Notes under the pieces: generated by a model
Database searches by the model: none
What the model saw: the letters and a program-made list of their open reading frames with translations, nothing else
Told to the model about the DNA's origin: nothing
DNA from: an uncultured Sphingobacteriaceae bacterium
Lineage (GTDB): Bacteria > Bacteroidota > Bacteroidia > Sphingobacteriales > Sphingobacteriaceae
Reading direction: 5' to 3'
Assembly (NCBI GenBank): GCA_946887045.1
Contig: CAMPKC010000055.1
Span: forward strand, 1-31,772
DNA: 31,772 nucleotides
Part shown: piece by piece, positions 14,734-22,719 of the stretch
Position numbering within the stretch: the stretch's first letter is position 1
Layout of the letters: every line of letters starts with the position of its first letter
Translations under genes and position numbers: made by a program

Positions 14734-15294
14734 TTACAACTTTAACTTTAAGTATTCGCCAATTAAAATTGCAGTGGGGTAAAGTACTTGTTCTTCAGTT
14801 TGTGCATGCAGTTTTAATGTTTCGGTAAACCGTAAAACGTCTGGGTAATTTTCTTCTTTGGCGGCTTTTTTTAATTTTTCAAGAGATGCAACAATTTGCT
14901 GATGTTCTGAAAGCATTTGCTGCAAGTCTTGCTTCAGTTTATCCGACAGCACAATTGCAGGCTTCATTTCAGCGCTTATCTTTCCTTTTGATAAATCGCC
15001 AAGTAAGCCCAGTGGGGGCAGGGCATATTCTTCCTCTTTTATAAAATGCGGGTGAAGTAATTTAGCCACCTCTTTAGCCGCCATTCCTGTTTTTCCGGGT
15101 AATTGTGTGAACTTCTCTAAAGTGTGATGCAGTTCCTTATGCTCCTCCTGTAATGAACTCGGAATCTCAAATTTCATAGTTTTTTTTATTATCTGTTTAT
15201 CTTTTTTGACCGCGGTACTGTCTTTCTGATCTTGGGCATGTAGACTAATGTGTGTTAGGAAAAACACGGTGGAGAAGTAAAATATGGTTTTCAT
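14734..15294 (-). CDS. Exported hemerythrin (HHE) domain protein
   Basis: A 186-aa protein with a signal peptide (MKTIFYFSTVFFLTHISLHAQ). The rest forms a hemerythrin-like four-helix bundle whose di-iron ligands appear in order: EEHKELHHTL, LLHPHFIKEEEYALP, MLSEHQQIVASL and LKLHAQTEEQVLYP. Such domains bind O2, NO or iron, or handle peroxides. A secreted form is less usual than the cytosolic RIC/YtfE type and suggests a periplasmic oxygen, NO or iron role. Its 5' region carries a TTGACA/TGTCAA dyad. Confidence 0.9.
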   Translation of the reverse strand: MKTIFYFSTVFFLTHISLHAQDQKDSTAVKKDKQIIKKTMKFEIPSSLQEEHKELHHTLEKFTQLPGKTGMAAKEVAKLLHPHFIKEEEYALPPLGLLGDLSKGKISAEMKPAIVLSDKLKQDLQQMLSEHQQIVASLEKLKKAAKEENYPDVLRFTETLKLHAQTEEQVLYPTAILIGEYLKLKL

Positions 15295-15344
15295 TTTAAT
15301 TCTTTTAGCTAGGGATAATGTACCGCAGATTTGATTATAGATAC

Positions 15345-15358
15345 TTGACAGGTGTCAA
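15345..15358. promoter_or_regulatory. TTGACA-GG-TGTCAA dyad in a divergent spacer
   Basis: A perfect 6-bp inverted repeat with a 2-base centre, overlapping a direct repeat of ATACTTG (15341-15347 and 15358-15364). It lies 50 bp upstream of the hemerythrin start and 205 bp before the DUF1275 gene. An operator for an FNR/CRP-like or other dimeric regulator is possible; no regulator is encoded nearby. Confidence 0.4.
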
Positions 15359-15563
15359 TACTTGTGCTGATATACATTGGTTTTGCGCATATGATTCATT
15401 GTAAATATTGCTTTAGATGTGTCTGCCTCCCTCTGTCATTAGACGATGTGTGCTACGGTTTTTACCATTGAGACAATTATTGATTATTCACACGTGATAT
15501 TTTTTTACATTTAATAAAATTTATGCGGTATCTCGCCACTCTTGCAAGAAGATCGTCCTTATT

Positions 15564-16292
15564 ATGTTTAGACACCATGGCAAAACGCGAACCTTACGAC
15601 ACAATTTAAGAATCGCTTCTTTGTTGTCCTTTGTTGCCGGCATCGTAAATGTTGTCGGGTTTTTATCAGTACAGCGACTCACGACAAATGTTACCGGGCA
15701 TTTTGCGTATCTGGTTGAAGAAGTTTTTAACCTCAACATCCTGCAGGGCTTTGTTTATTTTCTTTTTATATTTTTCTTCTTTTTAGGTTCGTTTGTTTCC
15801 AGTGTACTGGTCGAGCTGGTTTTGAGAAAAAATGATACTTACACCTATGTTATACCTGTTATTATCGAGAGTTTAATTTTGTTTGTTATTGCACTGTTTG
15901 GTGGGTTCATCGTTTACACATACCCGAACATCATCGCCTTTGCTCTGTTGTTTGCAATGGGGCTGCAAAACTCCCTGGTTACTACTATATCGAATGCCAC
16001 AGTCAGGACAACGCACCTTACCGGACTTTTTACAGACCTTGGTATAGAATTATCGCAGTTATTCTATTACAAACAAAAAGAGCAGAAGAATAAATTACTC
16101 TCTTCAATAAGGTTGCGTTTAACAATCATTAGTTTTTTCTTTTTTGGCGGGATAATCGGTGGAGTGTTTTATTCTTCGCAAGGACTTCATACTCTCGTGG
16201 TAGCTGGGATAGCGTTGCTTTTAGGGATAGTGTATGATAATTTTAAACTCAAATTGTTAAGGTTTAGACGAAGGGTCTCTGTTGAGAAATAA
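15564..16292 (+). CDS. YoaK/DUF1275-family membrane protein
   Basis: A 242-aa membrane protein with six or seven hydrophobic segments. The family hallmarks are SLLSFVAGIVNVVGFLSV at the start, TNVTGHFAYL, and in the middle MGLQNSLVTTISNATVRTTHLTGLFTDLG. The function of DUF1275 is not established; it is generally annotated as a small permease-like protein. The gene stands alone, with a possible weak promoter (TTG at 15480-15482, TACATTTA at 15506-15513). Confidence 0.9.
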   Translation: MFRHHGKTRTLRHNLRIASLLSFVAGIVNVVGFLSVQRLTTNVTGHFAYLVEEVFNLNILQGFVYFLFIFFFFLGSFVSSVLVELVLRKNDTYTYVIPVIIESLILFVIALFGGFIVYTYPNIIAFALLFAMGLQNSLVTTISNATVRTTHLTGLFTDLGIELSQLFYYKQKEQKNKLLSSIRLRLTIISFFFFGGIIGGVFYSSQGLHTLVVAGIALLLGIVYDNFKLKLLRFRRRVSVEK

Positions 16293-16321
16293 CGTGTTTA
16301 GATACATTAAATAATCCATCT

Positions 16322-16372
16322 ATGAAACTGTTGATTTTAATAATTGCCTTGTTTGCTCATAGTCTGTGTTAA
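16322..16372 (+). pseudogene. 16-codon ORF resembling an orphan signal peptide
   Basis: Reads MKLLILIIALFAHSLC then TAA. Lys-Leu start, a hydrophobic core and a Cys at the end look like a Sec/lipoprotein signal with no mature protein. It lies 30 bp after DUF1275 and 10 bp before the DUF2071 start. It may be the remnant of a deleted exported protein gene, or a leader peptide. Confidence 0.35.
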
Positions 16373-16382
16373 CCGGAAACTG

Positions 16383-17105
16383 ATGACAGAGATTCTTAAC
16401 ATTCTTACAGATACGCTCCACAGGTCTTTTGAGATTCCTTCCGGGCAATGGAAATATTATCAGGAGTGGAACAAAGCGCTTTTTCTACATTGGGAAGTTC
16501 CTTTCGAAGTTCTTAGAAGATGTGTGCCTGATTACCTGAACATAGATAAGTTTGGAGGACGATGTTATGTTTCATTAGTGGCTTTTACCATGCAAAACAT
16601 ACGACCTAGATATTTACCATCACTTAGTTATATTTCTGATTTTCACGAAATAAACCTCAGGACATATATTGATCAGGACAATAAAAAAGGCGTGTATTTT
16701 TTGAATATTGAGGCAGAGAAGTATATATCCGCTTTCATAGCAAAAAGTTTGTCGGGATTACCCTACGAAAAATCACATATCCAGCGGACAGACAAAAAGT
16801 ATAAATCCAGTAATGTGATTAAGAATTTCTTTCTTGACGCAGAATTCGTAATCAAGAAAGAGCTGGTGCAAAAAAGTAACTTAGATAGCTGGCTGACTGA
16901 ACGGTACTGCCTGTATCTTGATATTAACAACGAGATGTTTCGATACGATATTCATCATAAAGAATGGAAAATAAATGATGTAGAGATTGATCGCCTGAAC
17001 TTAAACTACAAAATCGGTGACATATGCTTATCGGGCCAACAGCCGGATCTGGCACATTATTCGAACGGCGTTAAGGTGTTGGCCTGGGGAAGACAGAAAA
17101 TTTAA
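16383..17105 (+). CDS. DUF2071 (YqjF-like) protein
   Basis: A 240-aa protein from ATG 16383. A longer frame from a TTG at 16344 would add 13 residues, but it overlaps the upstream mini-ORF and adds nothing conserved. The DUF2071 pattern is clear: ALFLHWEVPFEVLRRCVPDYL, then GGRCYVSLVAFTMQNIRPR, EINLRTYI, GVYFLNIEAEKYISAF and a late LNYKIGDICLSG. The fold is acetoacetate-decarboxylase-like, but biochemical function is unknown. No operon partner downstream. Confidence 0.88.
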   Translation: MTEILNILTDTLHRSFEIPSGQWKYYQEWNKALFLHWEVPFEVLRRCVPDYLNIDKFGGRCYVSLVAFTMQNIRPRYLPSLSYISDFHEINLRTYIDQDNKKGVYFLNIEAEKYISAFIAKSLSGLPYEKSHIQRTDKKYKSSNVIKNFFLDAEFVIKKELVQKSNLDSWLTERYCLYLDINNEMFRYDIHHKEWKINDVEIDRLNLNYKIGDICLSGQQPDLAHYSNGVKVLAWGRQKI

Positions 17106-17163
17106 AGCAGGGATTTATGCAGTGTTAGAAACACGCTGTATTCGCATCGCTGCCTTATTCTTA

Positions 17164-17328
17164 TTACTCAACTCTTTTCATTAGCTTTTCTGCATGCACA
17201 ACATGCGCATAATCATCTCCCTCGATCATGATCTTAATTTCATCCGATCCATTATCCTGATCTTCCTGAACGATAGCATCCCTGCCATCATCAAGTTTTA
17301 CCTTATCTCCAAATTTAAAATTTTCCAT
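17164..17328 (-). CDS. 54-aa conserved-looking small acidic protein
   Basis: A complete frame from ATG (complement of 17326-17328) to TAA (17164-17166). It begins MENFKFGDKVKLDDGRDAIV, continues with QEDQDNGSDEIKIMIEGDDY and ends VVHAEKLMKRVE. The alternation of strands and turns (GDKVKL, DAIVQE, IKIMIEG) looks like a small SH3/KOW-type beta barrel. Composition is strongly protein-like and unlike the random plus-strand frame 17194-17418. It is preceded by a possible second mini-gene 45 bp upstream on the same strand. Function unknown. Confidence 0.7.
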   Translation of the reverse strand: MENFKFGDKVKLDDGRDAIVQEDQDNGSDEIKIMIEGDDYAHVVHAEKLMKRVE

Positions 17329-17373
17329 TTGCGGCTTTTGATAAAGAACAACTCAATGCTGCTTAGGTTTTTT

Positions 17374-17457
17374 TTAATGATGGTTCTCTTTATAATGTCT
17401 ATTAAACTCCCTCTGTAAATCGCTATTATCCGGAAGTCGGTTATGTTCATGCTGCAT
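17374..17457 (-). CDS. Possible 27-aa His/Asn-rich small protein
   Basis: From ATG at 17457 the frame reads MQHEHNRLPDNSDLQREFNR and ends HYKENHH before TAA. The frame stays open upstream for about 35 more codons with protein-like text (NLREIINFIIATQQTLR), but without an ATG, GTG or TTG. The true start is therefore unclear, or a 5' part has decayed. It is on the same strand as, and 45 bp before, the 54-aa gene, so the two may be co-transcribed. Confidence 0.4.
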   Translation of the reverse strand: MQHEHNRLPDNSDLQREFNRHYKENHH

Positions 17458-17581
17458 TCGCAGTGTTTGCTGTGTGGCTATTATGAAATTTATAATTTCG
17501 CGGAGATTTTTATATGGTTTTTTGCAAATATCTAAAATATAGGTACTTTTAGAGACTCAACTATCCAAATATGACCTAAAG

Positions 17582-17618
17582 AACCCTTGTCAGCCGATGA
17601 GGGTTTTTCTTTTTTTAA
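17582..17618 (+). terminator. Stem-loop with T-tract, no gene upstream
   Basis: AACCCT (17582-17587) pairs with AGGGTT (17600-17605) around a 12-base loop, followed by TTTCTTTTTTT. This is a modest intrinsic terminator on the plus strand, yet no plus-strand gene lies within 470 bp upstream. Upstream TTG (17467-17469) and TAATTTCG (17493-17500) could start a short RNA ending here, and TAGGT (17540-17544) could pair with ACCTA (17574-17578). Confidence 0.5.
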
Positions 17619-17664
17619 AATTTGCCGGCAATTGTTAAAAAAATGTTAAATCTTTTTAAGTTCA

Positions 17665-17694
17665 TTTGAATTTCTGTCAATATTACTATTTTTG
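17665..17694 (+). promoter_or_regulatory. Near-ideal Bacteroidota promoter
   Basis: TTTG (17665-17668), 18 bases, then TATTTTTG (17687-17694). Both elements match the Bacteroidota primary sigma consensus (TTTG / TAnnTTTG) at good spacing. Expected transcription start is about 17700. It is the best promoter in the window and points at a terminator only 25 bases further on. Confidence 0.65.
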
Positions 17695-17699
17695 TGAAG

Positions 17700-17755
17700 G
17701 TTTATAATTGGTTAGTTAAAAGTCTTCATTCTCCCCGTTTGAAGACTTTTTTTTT
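17700..17755 (+). ncRNA. Candidate very short RNA or terminated leader
   Basis: After the promoter a 10-bp stem AAAAGTCTTC (17718-17727) / GAAGACTTTT (17741-17750) with a 13-base loop ends in a run of nine T (17747-17755), a textbook intrinsic terminator. The transcript would be about 55 nt with a C-rich loop (TTCTCCCC). It is either a small RNA or a 5' leader that attenuates the transporter gene at 17942. The overlapping frame 17694-17954 is not a credible protein. The remaining 186 bp to 17942 show nothing else. Confidence 0.5.
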
Positions 17756-17941
17756 GACGAATTTTTCGATTCTAAAAATACTCCCAATACATTCTGTGTC
17801 AGATCTGCTTATTGTAATCAGTGATAAAGCAAAATGCACGGTTTTGCTGATTACCATGTATTTCTTTAAAGGGCAACAAACAAATGAAGTGAAACGCTCT
17901 TTTATAAAATCGGGGCCTTTATTGTTTGATGCAAAAAATCA

Positions 17942-19225
17942 ATGGAAATTTTAATTATAGCTTTTCTTATTATATTAAATGGTGTCTTTTCTATGAGTGA
18001 AATAGCCCTCGTTTCGTCAAGAAAGTTTAAGCTTGAGATGGCGGCGAAAAAAGGCAATGAAAATGCTAAACGGGCGCTAAAGCTGGCAAACTCTCCAAAT
18101 ACTTTTCTTTCTGCGGTACAAATTGGAATAACCCTGGTTGGTATTTTAACAGGTATTTTCAGCGGGGCTAAAATAACTGATGATTTAAGACTCACTGTAG
18201 AAAAGGTCAGTTTACTTAAACCTTACTCTGATACCATAGCGGTGGTTCTTGTCGTACTCATCCTTACTTATTTTTCAATCGTTTTTGGCGAACTTATTCC
18301 CAAAAAGGTCGGATTGATATTTCCCGAAAAAATCGCGACGATCGTTGCTGGTCCAATGGGAGTAGTCTCGTACATTGCTAAGCCGTTTATTTGGTTGTTA
18401 GGTATTACAAACGATTTTTTCTTCAGGATTTTTGGTATTAAGAACGAATTGGATGGAATTATATCCGAGGAAGAGATTAAAGCCATTGTTCAGGATAGTG
18501 CAGAGCGGGGAGAGATATTAAACATCGAACAGGATATTGTTTCACGGGTGTTTTCTTTGGGCGACAGAAACGTGCGGGAGCTTATGACCCATCGCACCGA
18601 CTTAACCTGGCTGGATATAAGCGATGATTTGGGCACAATCAAGATGAAATTGAATAAGGAAAATCACTCCGCTTATCCGGTGTCCGACAAAAAGTTAGAT
18701 AAAATTGCGGGTATTGTACATATAAAGGATCTGTTTTTTGCAGATGAAGCAAACTTTAAGCTTCAGAATCACTTGCGGAAGCCCGTGTATGTTCATGAAA
18801 CAATGCCAGCTTACCGGGTTTTGGAGGAGTTTAAAAAAAGTGAGTCGCACTATGCTGTTGTAGTTGACGAGTATGCTGCTATCGAAGGACTTATATCTAT
18901 TGATGATATTTTGGATGCTTTAGTTGGCGATTATCCTGATCATAATGATGAGGAAAGCAAGATAACTCAGCGAGGCGACAATTCGTGGATAGTGGACGGA
19001 CAACTTCCGTTTCATGAGTTTTTGAACTACTTTAAAATAGACGACAACCAGGAAGGAATGAATTATATAACTCTTGGTGGATTAGTATTATATCAGTTAA
19101 AACATATCCCCGTAGAGGGCGAGAAAGTTGAATGGAAAGGATTTGAACTCGAAGTTGGCGACATGGATGACCGGCGAATAGATAAAATTTTTGTCACCTA
19201 TAAAAATGATCTTCCACAGCCTTAA
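17942..19225 (+). CDS. CNNM/CorC-type hemolysin-family transporter
   Basis: A 427-aa membrane protein with the standard three-part layout. A DUF21/CNNM membrane domain covers residues 1-180 or so (NGVFSMSEIALVSSRKFKLE, SAVQIGITLVGILTGIFSG, VFGELIPKKVGLIFPEK). A CBS pair covers about 195-330 (RNVRELMTHRTDLTWLD, AGIVHIKDLF, YAVVVDEYAAIEGLISIDDIL), and a C-terminal CorC/HlyC domain follows (DNSWIVDGQLPFHEF, YITLGGLVLYQL). Family members export Mg2+ or Co2+, or act with partners in metal homeostasis; the hemolysin name is historical. It converges on the receiver gene with only 14 bp between stops. Confidence 0.93.
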   Translation: MEILIIAFLIILNGVFSMSEIALVSSRKFKLEMAAKKGNENAKRALKLANSPNTFLSAVQIGITLVGILTGIFSGAKITDDLRLTVEKVSLLKPYSDTIAVVLVVLILTYFSIVFGELIPKKVGLIFPEKIATIVAGPMGVVSYIAKPFIWLLGITNDFFFRIFGIKNELDGIISEEEIKAIVQDSAERGEILNIEQDIVSRVFSLGDRNVRELMTHRTDLTWLDISDDLGTIKMKLNKENHSAYPVSDKKLDKIAGIVHIKDLFFADEANFKLQNHLRKPVYVHETMPAYRVLEEFKKSESHYAVVVDEYAAIEGLISIDDILDALVGDYPDHNDEESKITQRGDNSWIVDGQLPFHEFLNYFKIDDNQEGMNYITLGGLVLYQLKHIPVEGEKVEWKGFELEVGDMDDRRIDKIFVTYKNDLPQP

Positions 19226-19239
19226 GAAAAGTGCAGAAG

Positions 19240-19716
19240 TTATTTTTTTACTGAAATGAAGGAGGAACTAAGAATGTCTTTTAACATCGCCTCTGTAAAA
19301 GGTTTATTGAAAAATCCCTTCACGCACTTATAGTTCGATGCCCTTTCCTTATCCGCAGGGTTTACCGACGATGTTAGAATGATAACGTCAATCTGCCTTT
19401 CTAAAAGCGGGTTTATTGCTTCGAATAGTTCAAGAAATCCCCAGCCCGAAATTAAAGGCATATTTAGGTCTAACAGTATCAAGTTTGGCAGTAATCTCTT
19501 GTGATTATTATCGAGGATATAGGAGTAAGCGTCAGAAGCCTGCAAATAGCACTGGTATTTAATATTAGCTTTCGCGTTATTGACTACTATATGAATTAGT
19601 TTATGATGAACAGGATCGTCATCAATAATCATTAAACTGATATTCATGAGGTTTCGTTTGGTAGTTGAAGGAAATTCTATGCTATTAAAATATAAAAATT
19701 TCCTGATAGAATCCAT
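19240..19716 (-). CDS. Single-domain response regulator, divergent from the hybrid kinase
   Basis: A receiver-only protein: acidic pocket LMIIDDDPVHHK, phospho-acceptor Asp in LILLDLNMPLISGWGFLE, Thr in VIILTSS and Lys in FFNKPF. It belongs to the plant-pathogen/Rcp1-like group of stand-alone receivers. The longest frame starts at 19716 (158 aa), but the 23 extra N-terminal residues are not typical. ATG 19647 gives MNISLMIIDDD, the usual receiver start (135 aa), and may be the true one. It is divergent from the hybrid kinase gene at 19845, which makes the two a likely phosphorelay pair (inference). Confidence 0.9.
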   Translation of the reverse strand: MDSIRKFLYFNSIEFPSTTKRNLMNISLMIIDDDPVHHKLIHIVVNNAKANIKYQCYLQASDAYSYILDNNHKRLLPNLILLDLNMPLISGWGFLELFEAINPLLERQIDVIILTSSVNPADKERASNYKCVKGFFNKPFTEAMLKDILSSSFISVKK

Positions 19717-19844
19717 TGTTTTTTAAAATTGTGATGAATATGTTACTTTAATAATGACCGTGGTCTAACCGTTTGCCGCTCGTGTTAAGATACCAGGTAA
19801 CTTATTTTGACGTTAAGCGTAGACACCTGCCAACAGAAGACGTT

Positions 19845-22031
19845 ATGATGAGTGAAAGTGCAAAAGAAAGTGAAATCTCTTCTCGACAAGTATTAATAGA
19901 TATAAAGGAAGTTTCGAAACGGTCGATAAAGTTTATTCAGTATTCTATCGGTCTCTCCATCCCGATAATTTTTGGTAACCTCGTTCAGAAACTATATTTA
20001 TCGGCTGGAATGGCTGCCCTGTACTCTTGTATACTGGGTGTTATTTGGTATTTTACACATAAGGGTTACGAAAAGTACACCAAGGTAGCTATTGTTGTAT
20101 CGGTCAGTTTATTTTTCTCGGTGCTTACCATACTTCAGGGAAAAGCATCCGGATCTTATATGTATTTTTTACCTCTGATTTTTGTAATACCATTTCTGGT
20201 TGAGGACAGCCAAAACTTCACAAAAAAAATGATTTTATATTTATCCTTTTGTGCCGTTTGCTTCCTTCTAACTCTTTTCATAGCAGAAGATGTGAGTCCA
20301 TATCAATACATTCCGCCAGCTAAGCTTCAGGCTAAGTTTTACCAGAGTTGCGTAATCTCGATCCTTCTTTGTTGCGCATTTTCTTATTTAAGTGTGTTTA
20401 ATGAAAGAAAATACATCAAAGCTGTTATGGTCGAAAAACTAAGGGCGGTTGAGGCAACTAAAGAAGCTGAAAAAGCAAATCGCGCTAAGAGTACTTTTTT
20501 GGCTACCATGAGTCACGAAATCCGAACGCCAATGAATGGAGTTATCGGAATGTCGCATCTGTTGTCTTCAACACCATTAAATAGCGAACAGGAAGAGTAT
20601 GTTAATATTATAAATACAAGTGGCGAAGCTTTACTAAACCTTATTAATGATATTCTGGATTATTCCAAAATTGAATCGGGCAATCTCGAACTGGAGCAGC
20701 AGGATTTTAATTTACGGGAATGTGTTGAAGGTGTTATGGATTTATTCGCCACCAAAGCTGCAGCTCAGGGTTTGGATTTGATTTATCAGATAGATTCGCG
20801 GATTCCGGTAGATATAATCGGCGATAGCCACAGGTTGCGCCAGGTATTGATAAACCTGATTAATAATGCGTTGAAATTTACGCCCCACGGCGAAGTATTT
20901 GTTAAGGTGGAGTTAGAGAGATTTGTTGATGACGAAATTGATCTTTCTTTCAGCGTTATAGATACGGGCATAGGAATTCCGGAAGATAAAATTTCCCGGT
21001 TATTTAAAGCCTTTTCGCAGGTTGATTCATCAACAACAAGGAAGTATGGTGGGACAGGATTAGGATTGGTAATTAGCGAAAAAATAGTGAAGCTAATGGG
21101 GGGCGACATTACCGTCACAAGCACAGTCGGTAAAGGAACCTGTTTCTCGTTCAATGTTAAGAGCACGGTTTCCACCATTTCAAAAAAACGATATGTACAT
21201 CTTAATACCCAGGGTAACGAGAATAAGAAAGTGCTGATCGTTGATGATAATCCTAACTTCCTGACTATTCTTAAAGGTCAGCTGGAGCAGTGGAGACTTA
21301 TCCCGGTAGCCGCGTTGTCGGCAAATGATGCACTTACTATTTTAGAGAATCAAAAAGATTTTGATCTTATAATAACAGATATGCTTATGCCCGGAATGGA
21401 TGGAGTGCAGCTTTCTGTAAAAATTAAAGAAATTCTTCCCGACGTTCCTGTGATTTTACTGAGTGCCATTGGTGATGAAAAGAGATCGCAATATCCGCAT
21501 TTGTTTTCTTCTATATTAACAAAGCCCGTGAAGCAGGGAGCGTTGTTTAAAGCCATTCAATCCGATTTGAAAGAAGGAAGAGGAAAGGAAGAACCGGAAG
21601 AAAAGAAAGCTCCGTCTCTTTTATCGGAAGATTTTGCGACAGAACATCCTTTGACGATTTTATTAGCTGAAGATAATTTGATCAACCAAAAGCTGGCAAC
21701 CCGGATTCTGACTAAGTTAGGTTATTCTGTCGATTTGGCCAATAATGGTGTTGAAGCTGTAGGGATGCTGCAAAACAAGGAGTATGATATGATCTTTATG
21801 GATATGCTTATGCCCGAAATGGATGGACTTGAAGCCACCAGCATGATACGCTCCGGTTCTGACAGGCAACCTCAGATCGTGGCTATGACAGCGAATGCTT
21901 TACCTGAAGATAGAGAGGCTTGCTTTAAAGCGGGCATGGATGATTATATATCAAAACCTATAAAGCTGGACGAGCTGATAACGATTCTGAAAAATGCTGC
22001 CCTTAATATTAAGGACACAAGTAAAAGCTGA
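19845..22031 (+). CDS. Membrane hybrid sensor histidine kinase with two receiver domains
   Basis: A 728-aa protein from ATG 19845; the longer frame from a TTG at 19773 adds a polar stretch with no support. The N-terminal 200 or so residues hold about five transmembrane helices with no recognisable extracytoplasmic sensor. Next come a coiled linker, HisKA with His224 ([11 protein letters not shown]), and HATPase with the N box ([16 protein letters not shown]) and G boxes ([22 protein letters not shown]). Receiver 1 has Asp512 ([13 protein letters not shown]) and receiver 2 Asp653 ([13 protein letters not shown]). With no Hpt domain, phosphotransfer must go to a separate protein; the divergent receiver is a candidate partner. 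A strong terminator follows. Confidence 0.92.
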   Translation: MMSESAKESEISSRQVLIDIKEVSKRSIKFIQYSIGLSIPIIFGNLVQKLYLSAGMAALYSCILGVIWYFTHKGYEKYTKVAIVVSVSLFFSVLTILQGKASGSYMYFLPLIFVIPFLVEDSQNFTKKMILYLSFCAVCFLLTLFIAEDVSPYQYIPPAKLQAKFYQSCVISILLCCAFSYLSVFNERKYIKAVMVEKLRAVEATKEAEKANRAKSTFLATMSHEIRTPMNGVIGMSHLLSSTPLNSEQEEYVNIINTSGEALLNLINDILDYSKIESGNLELEQQDFNLRECVEGVMDLFATKAAAQGLDLIYQIDSRIPVDIIGDSHRLRQVLINLINNALKFTPHGEVFVKVELERFVDDEIDLSFSVIDTGIGIPEDKISRLFKAFSQVDSSTTRKYGGTGLGLVISEKIVKLMGGDITVTSTVGKGTCFSFNVKSTVSTISKKRYVHLNTQGNENKKVLIVDDNPNFLTILKGQLEQWRLIPVAALSANDALTILENQKDFDLIITDMLMPGMDGVQLSVKIKEILPDVPVILLSAIGDEKRSQYPHLFSSILTKPVKQGALFKAIQSDLKEGRGKEEPEEKKAPSLLSEDFATEHPLTILLAEDNLINQKLATRILTKLGYSVDLANNGVEAVGMLQNKEYDMIFMDMLMPEMDGLEATSMIRSGSDRQPQIVAMTANALPEDREACFKAGMDDYISKPIKLDELITILKNAALNIKDTSKS

Positions 22032-22050
22032 TTATTCGTTCGCTAATTAC

Positions 22051-22080
22051 AAAAGCGCTTGACAAACACCAAGCGCTTTT
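22051..22080. terminator. Strong bidirectional intrinsic terminator
   Basis: AAAAGCGCTTG (22051-22061) pairs perfectly with CAAGCGCTTTT (22070-22080) around an 8-base loop, followed by TTGATTTTTG. It lies between the convergent hybrid kinase (stop 22031) and NTF2-like gene (stop 22124) and works in both directions. Confidence 0.85.
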
Positions 22081-22123
22081 TTGATTTTTGCGACATTTCA
22101 CTAAATAAGACGAAGTCTCCTGA

Positions 22124-22549
22124 TTATAAATATGTGTTTGAAATATTTGTGATTTTCCAGCCTGTTTTTGAATTAACCATATTTACCAAACTGATTTTGG
22201 AAAATCCATTGTATTTCATAGTCACCTTAGCGATTGCCTGATTCGGATTAACCTCAATAATGCTAAAATCAGTATTGCAGTTCTGTTCAATATTTTTCAA
22301 AGGTTTGATTGATCTTAGTATTTCTGCTTTATTGTAATTGTATATTTTATTGGCGCGGGTAAAAGTGAGTTTTACATCGCTGTCCAAAACCTCTGCCAAA
22401 TCGTTGATCTTACCATGGCTGACAGCATCAATAAACGTATTTACTGTGTGGTCCAGTTGAAGCTTGGCTTTTTTAACATCATCATTGGCAAAAGCACTGC
22501 CGGTTAAAACTATTAATAATGCGGCGGTCAAAGTTTTTAGCGTTTTCAT
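22124..22549 (-). CDS. Exported NTF2-like (SnoaL/lumazine-binding-like) protein
   Basis: A 141-aa protein with a clear signal peptide (LKTLTAALLIVLTGSAFA). The mature part fits the cone-shaped NTF2-like fold: helices LQLDHTVNTFIDAVSHGKINDLAEVLDSDVKLTF, then strands ending AIAKVTMKYNGFSKISLVNMVNSKTGWKITNISNTYL. Bacteroidota encode many such small periplasmic proteins of unknown function. No catalytic residues can be assigned. Single-gene unit sharing the downstream terminator. Confidence 0.8.
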   Translation of the reverse strand: MKTLKTLTAALLIVLTGSAFANDDVKKAKLQLDHTVNTFIDAVSHGKINDLAEVLDSDVKLTFTRANKIYNYNKAEILRSIKPLKNIEQNCNTDFSIIEVNPNQAIAKVTMKYNGFSKISLVNMVNSKTGWKITNISNTYL

Positions 22550-22719
22550 ATCGTTTTTTTTTGGTGATTAATAAGTTTGATATCTTTTGTTGAATCAAAA
22601 TTACTCTGACAATCACATCTCTCAAATCCTTATTAGGTTAGTTGAAGGAAGTTTTCGGTAAACGGAGGATTTATACAGGTGAAACTTTGAAGTGATTTTT
22701 CACCGTGATTTGGAATTCG

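Noticed and set aside
17194..17418. 74-codon plus-strand frame
   Set aside because: It is the antisense shadow of the convincing 54-aa minus-strand gene and consists of low-complexity hydrophobic text.
17694..17954. 86-codon plus-strand frame before the CNNM gene
   Set aside because: It starts with GTG inside the promoter element, passes through a strong terminator hairpin and overlaps the real gene start.
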